DNA of 64,000 nucleotides from Muribaculaceae bacterium Isolate-037 (Harlan). GTDB taxonomy: Bacteria > Bacteroidota > Bacteroidia > Bacteroidales > Muribaculaceae. The notes below the pieces were generated by a model. The model worked only from the letters and a program-made list of their open reading frames with translations. It was not told where the DNA came from and did no database searches. The DNA lies in NCBI GenBank assembly GCA_003762615.1, contig RIAZ01000004.1, positions 62,001-126,000 of the forward strand, written 5' to 3'. The position numbers and the translations under genes are program-made. Positions within the stretch are counted from its first letter, which is position 1, and every line of letters begins with the position of its first letter. Of this stretch, positions 55,653-64,000 are shown in pieces.

Positions 55653-57809
55653 TTATTCTTCCTCTTGTGTCTCTGCGTATTCTTTGAGCAATTTCTCCTG
55701 CACATCACCCGGCACGAGTTCGTAAGAGGCGAATTGCATAGAGAATGAGCTTCTTCCGCCTGTGATGGAACTGAGAGATGTGGAATAGGATGACATCTCT
55801 TTCAACGGCACTTTTGCATTCAGTTTCTCAATACCGTTGTCAGACTCCATACCCATTATTATAGCTCTACGTCCTTGTAGGTCGCTCATTACGTCGCCCA
55901 TAGTGTCGCCCGGAGTGAAGACCTCGACATCGTAAACCGGTTCGAGAATCTTAGGATTAGCATTTTTGAATGCCTGAGAGAACGCATGTCGTCCGGCGAG
56001 ACGGAATGAGATTTCATTGGAATCAACGGGATGCATCTTTCCATCGTAGATCATCACGCGCACATCGCGGGCGTAAGAGCCGGTGAGAGGTCCTTGTTCC
56101 ATTCTGTCCATAAGGCCTTTTACAATTGCGGGAATGAAACGTGCGTCAATGGCACCACCTACGATGCAGTTGTAGACAACAAGCTTGCCACCCCAATCGA
56201 GAGGAATCTCCTGTTTGTCGCGGACGTTCATCTTGAATTCCTGATTTCCGAATTTGTAGGAATCAGGTTCGGGCATTCCTTCCGTGTAAGGTTCGATAAT
56301 CAGATGCACTTCACCAAACTGACCTGAACCACCGGATTGTTTCTTATGACGATAGTCGGCACGTGCCGCTTTTGTGATTGTCTCGCGATATGGTATCTTC
56401 TGGTCAAGGAATTCAATCGGAAGTTTCTCGTTGTTCTCAATTCTCCACTTGAGGGTTCTGAGGTGGAATTCACCCTGACCTTTGACGAGAGTCTGCTTCA
56501 ATTCCTTGCTTTGCTCAACAATCCATGTGGGATCTTCTTCGTGCATACGGGTAAGGATGCTCATAAGTTTCTCAGCATCGCTTTCAGTGAGGGGTCGGAT
56601 TGCACGAATAAATTTAGGTTCCGGATATTTGATGAAATCAAAAGCATAGTCACATCCTTTTGCATTGAGGGTGTTGCCTGTGCGGACATCCTTTAGTTTC
56701 ACGGCAGCACCGATATCGCCTGCCTCAAGTTTTTCAATAGGAGTCCTCAATTGACCGCATACGGTAAATATCTGGGCAAGTCGTTCCTTGCCGCCTCTTG
56801 ATATATTCTCGAGATCATCACCAGCTTTGAGGGTTCCACTCATTACTTTGAAATATGATACCTCACCGATATGAGGCTCAACGGAAGTCTTGAAGAAGAA
56901 TACAGAGAGCGGTCCGTTGGCATCAGGAGCAACCGGTTCTCCGGATATAGTCTCAGGTGCTGGCATGTCGGAAACGAAAGGACATACGTTGCCAAGGAAC
57001 TCCATCATTCGACGGACCCCCATATCTTTGAGTGCACTGACGATGAATACTGGGAAAATGCTTCGGTCGATAAGACCTTTGCGGATGCCTTCGCGCATTT
57101 CGTCCTCAGATAGGTGTCCTTGCTCGAAATATTTATCCATAAGAGTCTCGTCATTCTCGGCAGCAGCCTCAACGAGAGCGTTGTGGAGCTCGTTGGCTTT
57201 TTCCATCTCCTCTTCCGGGATTTCAGAAATAGTAGGAACGCCGCCATCAGGTCCCCATTCATATTTCTTCATCAGTAGGACATCAATCATTGAATGGAAT
57301 CCGGGACCGCTTTCAAGGGGATACTGCACTGCAACAACTTTTGAACCGAAATGCTCCCTAAGCTGTTCGATCACGTTTTCATAATCCGCTTTCTCACCAT
57401 CGATTTGGTTAAGGGCGAATATGATAGGTTTTTTCAGTTTGCCTGTAGTGCGGAAAATGTTCTGAGTGCCGACCTCCACACCATATTCAGAGTCGATCAC
57501 GATGACACCTGTGTCACACACTCCGAGAGCGGTGTAAGAGTTCCCTACGAAATCGTCAGCTCCGGGGCAGTCAATCACGTTAAGTTTCTTGCCGTTGAAC
57601 TCAGCATTGAAAACGGTAGAGAAAACAGAATATCCGTATTCTTTCTCAACGGGGAAATAGTCAGAAACAGTGTTTCCGCTTTCGATGTTTCCACGACGTT
57701 TTATAACTCCACACTCGAAGAGCATAGACTCAGCGAGTGTGGTTTTACCCGAGCCCTTAGATCCGATGAGGGCGATGTTCTTGATTTCGTTGGTCTTATA
57801 AATCTTCAT
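55653..57809 (-). CDS. EF-G paralog (EF-G2 type) with altered GTPase motifs
   Basis: The product has 718 residues from MKIYKTNEIKNIALIG; a further upstream in-frame ATG at 57860 would add 17 unconserved residues. Full EF-G domain order is present. The P-loop is GSKGSGKTT, but the switch II DTPGH reads DCPGAD, so the catalytic His is replaced by Ala, and NKxD reads NQID. Domain IV and V segments follow. Bacteroides EF-G2 has been reported to support translation without GTPase activity and to be induced in carbon starvation; this gene has the hallmarks. It is convergent with the glycogen operon and stands alone. It is distinct from the canonical elongation factor fusA. Confidence 0.9.
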   Translation of the reverse strand: MKIYKTNEIKNIALIGSKGSGKTTLAESMLFECGVIKRRGNIESGNTVSDYFPVEKEYGYSVFSTVFNAEFNGKKLNVIDCPGADDFVGNSYTALGVCDTGVIVIDSEYGVEVGTQNIFRTTGKLKKPIIFALNQIDGEKADYENVIEQLREHFGSKVVAVQYPLESGPGFHSMIDVLLMKKYEWGPDGGVPTISEIPEEEMEKANELHNALVEAAAENDETLMDKYFEQGHLSEDEMREGIRKGLIDRSIFPVFIVSALKDMGVRRMMEFLGNVCPFVSDMPAPETISGEPVAPDANGPLSVFFFKTSVEPHIGEVSYFKVMSGTLKAGDDLENISRGGKERLAQIFTVCGQLRTPIEKLEAGDIGAAVKLKDVRTGNTLNAKGCDYAFDFIKYPEPKFIRAIRPLTESDAEKLMSILTRMHEEDPTWIVEQSKELKQTLVKGQGEFHLRTLKWRIENNEKLPIEFLDQKIPYRETITKAARADYRHKKQSGGSGQFGEVHLIIEPYTEGMPEPDSYKFGNQEFKMNVRDKQEIPLDWGGKLVVYNCIVGGAIDARFIPAIVKGLMDRMEQGPLTGSYARDVRVMIYDGKMHPVDSNEISFRLAGRHAFSQAFKNANPKILEPVYDVEVFTPGDTMGDVMSDLQGRRAIIMGMESDNGIEKLNAKVPLKEMSSYSTSLSSITGGRSSFSMQFASYELVPGDVQEKLLKEYAETQEEE

Positions 57810-58086
57810 TTTATAAAAGATTTTAGGGTTAATGGAATTAGATTCATTAAATCCACACATTTACTGTCGATAGATAAAGAGGTGAGATTCTTGTGCAGAT
57901 AAATGCGGAATTTCACCAATTCTTATCGGTTGGATTGAAATTCGAACGCAATTTAGTAAAATTATCCGGAATGATGATATGAAATTTATATGTTAAAAAA
58001 CACATTTCCATATTTTTTTACTAAATTCGCAATCTGTGACAGTCCAATATTGTCAGAGAATTATGGATAACTAACAATGTTACAGT

Positions 58087-59247
58087 ATGAAACAATCAGG
58101 ATTATATATTCATGTACCATATTGCAGGAGTAAATGCATTTATTGCGATTTTTACAGTGGGGGGGCATCGTGTGCAGATTGGCAGCAGCTCACCAAGGCA
58201 TTGTTGAAAGAGTTGCACATAAGGAGGCGGGAGTTGAAAAGCAGTGTAGCTACTATATATATAGGAGGAGGCACACCTTCGTTGATTCCATGTGATGAGT
58301 TTCGGCATCTTGTGAATGGTATCACTTTGGAGTTTGGAGGAAGTATTCATATCTCGGAATTTACGATTGAGGTAAATCCGGAGGACGTCACGGAAGATAA
58401 ATGTAGGGTATGGAGAGATTGTGGTGTGAACCGAGTGAGTATGGGTTGCCAATCGTTTGTTGATTCAGAATTGCTTGCTGTAAAGCGTAGACATAACTCC
58501 AAAAGCTCAATTGATGCGTATGGAGTGCTTAGAGAATATTTTGACAATATAAGTATAGATCTCATGTATGGACTTCCAGGACAGAGTGTGGAAAGCTGGC
58601 GTGAAAGTGTGTCGGTTGCTATGGATATGCGACCGGAGCATTTGTCGGCATACTCCTTAATGTTTGAAGAGGGGACAGCCCTTAGTGTGCTTCGAGATAA
58701 AGGTCGTCTTAATTTCCCAAATGAAGATGAATGTCTGGCGATGTGGAGAATATTGTCTGAGAGATTGAGAAAGGAGGGATATTGCCAATATGAGATCTCA
58801 AATTATGCCCTTCCCGGGAAGGAATCTGTGCATAATAGCCGTTATTGGTATGGGAATCCATACCTTGGATTGGGTCCGTCGGCACATTCGTATGACGGCA
58901 TAGATATACGTAGGTCTAATCCTAATGACTTGAAACGTTACCTATCCTTTTATTGTGCCGATTCCCCGACGGATGCAGCGGTAGGGAATAGTGTGTTTTA
59001 TGAAGAGGAGCATCTTAGCAAGGAAGAATTGGCAGAGGAGATGCTTATTACGCGTATGAGGTTGGCTGCCGGAATGGATACTACAGAATATGAAGGTAGG
59101 TTCGGGATATTGGATAAACAACGCCTAATAAATAATGCCCGTCCGTTTATTGATAATGGAGACCTTATATATGATGGGGTTTTGTTGAAATTAAGCCATA
59201 AAGGGATCATGGTTTCTGATGAAATAATATTAGCTCTGTCCATGTGA
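58087..59247 (+). CDS. hemW: HemW-like radical SAM heme chaperone
   Basis: The product has 386 residues. The radical SAM motif is HVPYCRSKCIYCDFYSG (CxxxCxxCxF, the HemW form; coproporphyrinogen dehydrogenase HemN has Cys at the last place). Further family segments are YIGGGTPSLIP, EVNPEDVTEDK, GVNRVSMGCQSF and YEISNYALPG. HemW binds heme and delivers it to respiratory enzymes. It lies upstream of the dap genes but separated by 263 bp with a new promoter. Confidence 0.93.
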   Translation: MKQSGLYIHVPYCRSKCIYCDFYSGGASCADWQQLTKALLKELHIRRRELKSSVATIYIGGGTPSLIPCDEFRHLVNGITLEFGGSIHISEFTIEVNPEDVTEDKCRVWRDCGVNRVSMGCQSFVDSELLAVKRRHNSKSSIDAYGVLREYFDNISIDLMYGLPGQSVESWRESVSVAMDMRPEHLSAYSLMFEEGTALSVLRDKGRLNFPNEDECLAMWRILSERLRKEGYCQYEISNYALPGKESVHNSRYWYGNPYLGLGPSAHSYDGIDIRRSNPNDLKRYLSFYCADSPTDAAVGNSVFYEEEHLSKEELAEEMLITRMRLAAGMDTTEYEGRFGILDKQRLINNARPFIDNGDLIYDGVLLKLSHKGIMVSDEIILALSM

Positions 59248-59412
59248 GTTCAGACAGCTGCTTACAAAGATAATCTTGTAAAATTATCAAATCGACTTGA
59301 GTGTGATACTAAGCGGTATTAATTTTTTATGATATGAGGTCTTAATTTACAGGCAATTTTAATTCAGTTTATATTATAAGAGAAATAAAAAAATAAATAA
59401 AATTAGAAAAAT

Positions 59413-59444
59413 GTTGTGAAGTATTAAAAAAAATGATAATTTTG
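59413..59444 (+). promoter_or_regulatory. Bacteroidetes-type promoter for the dapF-dapL-glnN unit
   Basis: GTTG (59413-59416), 20 bp, TAATTTTG (59437-59444), one mismatch to consensus at the upstream element; leader about 60 bases. Confidence 0.6.
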
Positions 59445-59510
59445 CAGTCGGAAAATAAATAACGGTATCATATTCATAAATGTGGTGCTAAAACAGGTAA
59501 AAAACGAAAT

Positions 59511-60392
59511 ATGCCTGAGAAAAGAAAGATATATTTTACAAAGATGCAGGGTGCGGGCAATGATTACGTATACATTGACGCATTAGGAACTCCGACCTCA
59601 TTAAGTCCGGGGACGGTAAACCTACCGGACTTGGCTACAAAAATAAGTGACAGACATTTCGGCGTTGGCGGTGACGGGCTGATAGTAATAATGCCCTCCT
59701 CCAGCGCCGATTTTCGTATGCGAATGTTTAATGCAGACGGAAGTGAGGCGCAGATGTGTGGCAATGCAAGCCGGTGTGTCGCGAAATACTTATATGATAA
59801 GGGATTCACGGATAAAGAGGAGATTCTTCTTGAAACTAACAGTGGCATAAAGATATTGCGGCTCCATATAGAGGATGGCGAAACACGAAGCGTCACAGTA
59901 GACATGGGGTGTTATTATCTCCATTGTAAGGATATTCCGGCAAAAGGAGCGATTGATGATGTGATGATTGACGAGCCTGTTGTGGCTGACGGGAGAGAAT
60001 TTCTGATCACGGCAGTAGGTATGGGTAATCCACATGGCGTGATATTTACAGATTCTATAGACGACTGTCTTGTGCATCATTACGGCAGTATATTGGAGAC
60101 CTCTGACGTTTGGCCGGAGAAGGCCAATATAGAGTTTGTAGAGGTGGAATCTCCGACGAGATTGAAGATGCGTGTCTGGGAGCGGGGAACGGGTGAGACT
60201 CTTGCGTGTGGTACAGGAGCGTGTGCGTCAGCGGTAGCTTCCTTCCTGAAAGGTTTGTCGGGAAATGAGGTGGAAGTTGTTCTGCTTGGTGGCATACTGA
60301 ATATCAGGATAGATAAGGAGAATGGGCATGTCCACATGCATGGTCCGGCAGAATTTGTGGCGGAGGGTCATTATTATTATCAGCCGGATTAA
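59511..60392 (+). CDS. dapF: Diaminopimelate epimerase
   Basis: The product has 293 residues. The opening KMQGAGNDYVYID and the two active-site cysteines in NADGSEAQMCGNASRC and ETLACGTGACA are clear. It interconverts LL- and meso-diaminopimelate for lysine and peptidoglycan. The duplicated fold and length are standard. A 44-bp gap leads to dapL, the aminotransferase that makes its substrate, so the pair covers the last steps of the DAP aminotransferase pathway. Confidence 0.96.
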   Translation: MPEKRKIYFTKMQGAGNDYVYIDALGTPTSLSPGTVNLPDLATKISDRHFGVGGDGLIVIMPSSSADFRMRMFNADGSEAQMCGNASRCVAKYLYDKGFTDKEEILLETNSGIKILRLHIEDGETRSVTVDMGCYYLHCKDIPAKGAIDDVMIDEPVVADGREFLITAVGMGNPHGVIFTDSIDDCLVHHYGSILETSDVWPEKANIEFVEVESPTRLKMRVWERGTGETLACGTGACASAVASFLKGLSGNEVEVVLLGGILNIRIDKENGHVHMHGPAEFVAEGHYYYQPD

Positions 60393-60436
60393 TGCCTACC
60401 TATAAAATTAAAATGATTAATCAGGTATAAGAATTT

Positions 60437-61666
60437 ATGTTGGTAAATGATAATTTCAGGCAGCTGCCTGTGTCATATCTCTTTTCGGAAGTTGCCCGTA
60501 AGATTTCCGTATATAAAGAGGAGAATCCCGGTAAGGAGATAATCAGAATGGATATAGGGGATGTCACTCGTCCATTGTTCCCATGTGTCATAAAAGCGAT
60601 GCATGAGGGTGTTGATGAACTTTCAAAAGCGACAACATTTCATGGATATGGCCCGGAACAAGGATATCTGTTTTTGCGGGATGCAATAGCATCGCATGAT
60701 TATCAATCAAGAGGAATCGATATCAGTGCATCGGATATATTCGTAAGCGACGGTGCGAAGAGTGATCTTGGGAATTTAGGCGACATTTACTCCAAAGAAT
60801 GTAAGGTGGCTGTCATGAATCCGGCTTATCCGGTCTATGTGGATGATAATGTTATAGATGGTCGTGCCGGAAGCCTTTGCGCCGGAAGATGGAGCAATCT
60901 TGTATATCTTGATTGTAATCCGGAGAACCATTTCATGCCTAATCTTCCCCAGGAGCATGTCGACGTCATATTCCTATGCTTCCCCAATAATCCGACGGGC
61001 GAGTCGATCACTCGAGATGAACTTCAGAAATGGGTGGACTATGCGCGTGATAATGATAGCTTGATTATATATGATTCGGCTTATGAATCATTCGTGCGTA
61101 ATCCGGATAGTGTTCGTTCCATTTATGAATTAGATGGAGCTAAAAAGGTGGCAATAGAGGTTAGAAGCTATTCCAAAACGGCAGGTTTCACCGGACTCCG
61201 TTGTGGGTATACGGTGGTTCCGCGTGAGTTGAAAGGTAAATATGCAGACGGGTCAGACGTTTCTCTCAATACATTGTGGAATCGAAGGCAAACCACTAAA
61301 TTCAATGGTGCTTCATATATAGCACAGAAGGGAGCTGCCGCGATCTATACTCCGGAAGGAATCTCATCGGTCAAGGCTGCCACTGATTATTATCTTGGTA
61401 ATGCAGCTATTATCAAGCAGGCATTTATACAGGCAGGTTATAAGGCATTTGGAGGGGAGGATTCTCCATACGTATGGGTATATGCCGGAGAGGGTGTGGA
61501 TTCATGGGGCCTCTTTGATCAGTTGCTTAGGGTATGCGGATTTTCCACTACCCCGGGTTCCGGTTTCGGCACAAAAGGTGACGGCTATGTGCGTCTGACG
61601 GGATTCAATAGCCGAGAAAATACTGAAAAAGCAATGCTTGCGTTATTAAATAGAGAAAAAGATTAA
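60437..61666 (+). CDS. dapL: LL-diaminopimelate aminotransferase
   Basis: The product has 409 residues. It is a fold type I aminotransferase with the PLP lysine in SYSKTAGFTGLRCGYTV, the IFLCFPNNPTGE segment and YDSAYESFV. It makes LL-diaminopimelate directly from tetrahydrodipicolinate and glutamate, replacing the succinylase route. The N-terminal signature FSEVARKISVYK is typical of DapL. It lies between dapF and a glutamine synthetase gene (24 bp gap); both neighbours connect to glutamate use. Confidence 0.94.
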   Translation: MLVNDNFRQLPVSYLFSEVARKISVYKEENPGKEIIRMDIGDVTRPLFPCVIKAMHEGVDELSKATTFHGYGPEQGYLFLRDAIASHDYQSRGIDISASDIFVSDGAKSDLGNLGDIYSKECKVAVMNPAYPVYVDDNVIDGRAGSLCAGRWSNLVYLDCNPENHFMPNLPQEHVDVIFLCFPNNPTGESITRDELQKWVDYARDNDSLIIYDSAYESFVRNPDSVRSIYELDGAKKVAIEVRSYSKTAGFTGLRCGYTVVPRELKGKYADGSDVSLNTLWNRRQTTKFNGASYIAQKGAAAIYTPEGISSVKAATDYYLGNAAIIKQAFIQAGYKAFGGEDSPYVWVYAGEGVDSWGLFDQLLRVCGFSTTPGSGFGTKGDGYVRLTGFNSRENTEKAMLALLNREKD

Positions 61667-61690
61667 AAGTTTCCAAAAAAATCTAAAGGT

Positions 61691-63877
61691 ATGTCAGATC
61701 TAAGGTTTAAAAGTGTGGAGGAAGCCTCCTCCCGCAAGGCAGTAAAGGTGGACCTTCCCAAAGAAAGGGTTGATCAGTATTATGCCGAAAAGGTGTTCAA
61801 TCGCCAGAAAATGTTTCAATATCTTCCACGCACTACATACGAGGCACTCGTAAAGGCTATAGATAATAAGGAGCCTTTGAATCGCGAAATAGCTGACAGT
61901 GTAGCAGAGGGAATGAAGCGTTGGGCAGTAGAGCAGGGTGCCCGTCATTACACCCACTGGTTCCAGCCGATGACAGGAGGCACAGCAGAGAAGCATGATG
62001 CCTTTATAGAACATGATGGCAAGGGGGGCGTAATAGAGACATTCACGGGTAAACTCCTTGTGCAGCAGGAGCCTGATGCCTCCAGCTTCCCTAACGGAGG
62101 TATCCGTAATACATTTGAAGCCCGAGGATATTCAGCATGGGATATTTCTTCGCCTGCATTTATCGTTGGAAATACGTTGTGTATCCCTACGATTTTCATA
62201 TCCTATACGGGAGAGGCGCTTGACTACAAGACTCCTCTTCTCCGCACGCTGAATGCAATCGATAAGTCGGCAACACGTGTTGCGAGATTCTTTGATAAGT
62301 CGGTGAAGCATGTGGAATGTTATCTCGGCTGGGAGCAGGAATATTTCCTTGTAGATGAATCATTGTATGCAGCACGTCCTGACCTGGTATTGACAGGGCG
62401 TACATTGATGGGTCATGAGAGTGCAAAGAACCAGCAGCTTGAAGACCATTATTTCGGAGCAATACCGAGTAGGGTAGAGGCATTCATGCTTGACCTTGAA
62501 TTGGAATGTCATCGTCTTGGAATACCTGCCAAAACCCGCCATAATGAGGTGGCTCCAAATCAATTTGAACTTGCTCCGATATTTGAGGAGGCTAATCTTG
62601 CCAATGATCATAATCTTCTGCTGATGTCGGTGATGAATGAGGTGGCACGCCGTCATAATTTCCGTGTACTGCTTCATGAGAAGCCGTTTGCAGGGATAAA
62701 CGGTAGCGGTAAGCACAATAACTGGAGTCTTGGGACTGATACGGGTAAACTGTTGTTCTCCCCGGGAAAGACGCCGAAGCGCAATTTGGAATTTATTGTG
62801 TTTGTCAGCAATGTCATGTCGGCAGTGCATAAGCATAATGCATTGTTGAAAGCCTCCATTATGTCGGCTACTAATGCCCATCGTCTTGGTGCCAATGAGG
62901 CTCCTCCGGCAATAATCTCAATGTTCCTCGGAAGTCAGTTGACACAGATACTTGACAGTATCGAGAAGAACGAGACTGATTCAATCATTCTTGAAGGCAA
63001 AGAGGGTATGCGTCTTGACGTAAGTCAGATACCGGATCTTTTGATAGATAATACCGATCGTAACCGTACCAGTCCGTTCGCATTTACCGGAAATAGATTT
63101 GAATATCGTGCGGTGGGTTCATCAGCCAACTGTGCATCAGCACTCATTGCATTGAATGCGGCTGTAGCTGTCGAACTTGATGAATTTGCAGATCGTGTGG
63201 AGAAGCGAGTGGCATCGGGAGAGAATATTGATAAGGTTCTTCTTGATGAGGCACGTGAGAATATCATACGTTCTCGTGCTATTCAGTTTGATGGAAACGG
63301 CTATAGCGAAGAATGGAAGGAGGAGGCGAAACGTCGGGGTCTTGACACAGAATCTTCGGCGCCGTTAATGTTTGACAAATATATGGAACCCTCTACCATT
63401 GATATGTTCAGGAAAGCGGGTATCTTCAGTGAGAAGGAACTTGAGGCAAGGAATGAGGTGAAATGGGAGATGTATTCCAAGAAGCTTCAGATAGAGTCGC
63501 GTGTGCTTGGGGATCTTGCCATCAATCATATTATTCCTGCTGCTATCACTTATCAGAGATTACTGCTTGACAATGTGTATAAGATCAAGCAATTGTTTGA
63601 TGAGTCAACCGCACGAAAGATCGGTGGTCAAGACATGCTCACTATTGAGCAGATTTCGGAGCACATGAGTGCTATAAAGTCTCTTGTAGAGAAGATGGTA
63701 AGTTCGCGTCATATCGCTAATAGGAAGCCGAGTGAACGTGATAAGGCAATTGCATATCATGATACAGTTGCTCCCCTTCTTGAGGAGATTAGGATGCATA
63801 TAGATTCCCTTGAGCTTATGGTTGACAATGAGATCTGGCCTCTCCCGAAATATCGCGAGCTGTTGTTTATACGCTAA
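61691..63877 (+). CDS. glnN: Type III glutamine synthetase
   Basis: The product has 728 residues, the typical length of GSIII. Recognisable segments are HYTHWFQPMTGG, CYLGWEQEYFLVD, EKPFAGINGSGKHNNWSLGT and the GSIII-specific FLGSQLTQILDSIE. It makes glutamine from glutamate and ammonia. This type is the main enzyme in Bacteroidetes. It is third in the dapF-dapL unit and ends at a hairpin at 63901-63928. Confidence 0.96.
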   Translation: MSDLRFKSVEEASSRKAVKVDLPKERVDQYYAEKVFNRQKMFQYLPRTTYEALVKAIDNKEPLNREIADSVAEGMKRWAVEQGARHYTHWFQPMTGGTAEKHDAFIEHDGKGGVIETFTGKLLVQQEPDASSFPNGGIRNTFEARGYSAWDISSPAFIVGNTLCIPTIFISYTGEALDYKTPLLRTLNAIDKSATRVARFFDKSVKHVECYLGWEQEYFLVDESLYAARPDLVLTGRTLMGHESAKNQQLEDHYFGAIPSRVEAFMLDLELECHRLGIPAKTRHNEVAPNQFELAPIFEEANLANDHNLLLMSVMNEVARRHNFRVLLHEKPFAGINGSGKHNNWSLGTDTGKLLFSPGKTPKRNLEFIVFVSNVMSAVHKHNALLKASIMSATNAHRLGANEAPPAIISMFLGSQLTQILDSIEKNETDSIILEGKEGMRLDVSQIPDLLIDNTDRNRTSPFAFTGNRFEYRAVGSSANCASALIALNAAVAVELDEFADRVEKRVASGENIDKVLLDEARENIIRSRAIQFDGNGYSEEWKEEAKRRGLDTESSAPLMFDKYMEPSTIDMFRKAGIFSEKELEARNEVKWEMYSKKLQIESRVLGDLAINHIIPAAITYQRLLLDNVYKIKQLFDESTARKIGGQDMLTIEQISEHMSAIKSLVEKMVSSRHIANRKPSERDKAIAYHDTVAPLLEEIRMHIDSLELMVDNEIWPLPKYRELLFIR

Positions 63878-63900
63878 GTCTTTATTATTAAGCGTTTATG

Positions 63901-63928
63901 GGGTGATTCATGATGCTATGAGTCACCC
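63901..63928 (+). terminator. Terminator after glnN
   Basis: An 11-bp stem with one mismatch (63901-63911 with 63918-63928) followed by a T-rich run. Confidence 0.8.
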
Positions 63929-64000
63929 TTGTTTTTGATGCAAATGTTAATTAATATTAAAGTTGGATTTTTTTTATGTTTTATAGCATTGTTTTGAAAA

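Overview
The window joins two kinds of DNA. Positions 1 to about 36,240 are the right-hand part of an integrated temperate phage. It is GC-rich, with many CC- and GAC-type codons. Positions from about 36,300 to 64,000 are an ordinary, more AT-rich Bacteroidales chromosome. The host call rests on an RprX/RprY two-component pair, a type III glutamine synthetase, an EF-G2-type elongation factor paralog, DUF3127 and DUF3108 proteins, LL-diaminopimelate aminotransferase, and promoters of the Bacteroidetes form TTTG-N19/20-TAnnTTTG. The family (possibly Muribaculaceae) cannot be fixed from sequence alone.

Phage part. The left edge cuts into a very large tail fibre gene with long internal duplications and a C-terminal S74-type chaperone domain. 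Three proteins of unknown function follow, then a lysis block (holin, amidase, membrane-anchored protein). On the minus strand are three tandem paralogous small genes and a small basic protein. On the plus strand a glycine/alanine-rich protein resembling a podoviral internal virion protein and a coiled-coil protein lead into one 16.1-kb gene. That gene encodes a 5,369-residue polyvalent protein with N-terminal tandem motifs, a barnase/EndoU-like nuclease module, an SNF2-type helicase, an N6-adenine methyltransferase, an LPD3-like module, a zincin metallopeptidase and a C-terminal LPD38-like region. After a strong bidirectional terminator come, on the minus strand, a large tail-nozzle-like protein, two small genes, a non-coding region with a striking array of 17-bp dyads at 20-21-bp spacing, and a tyrosine integrase with candidate arm-type repeats beside it. 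Portal, terminase, capsid and repressor genes are not seen and presumably lie left of the window.

The most unusual part is the giant gene. It looks like a DarB-type protein carried in the virion and ejected with the DNA, built from modules joined by repeated proline-rich linkers. Two linker stretches, one on each side of the nuclease module, each contain a well-formed second ORF in another frame, with its own start and stop.

Host part. pyrG and a long PurF-like amidotransferase form an operon. Then come rprX-rprY, a clostripain-family lipoprotein, an MscS channel, a type I-like glutamine synthetase, thioredoxin, a DUF3108 protein, a metallo-beta-lactamase-fold hydrolase, rsmG, DUF3127, a glycogen synthase and glucan phosphorylase pair, the EF-G2-like factor, hemW, and a dapF-dapL-glnN operon. 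Nucleotide, amino-acid, nitrogen and glycogen metabolism dominate. Clear hairpin terminators separate most transcription units.
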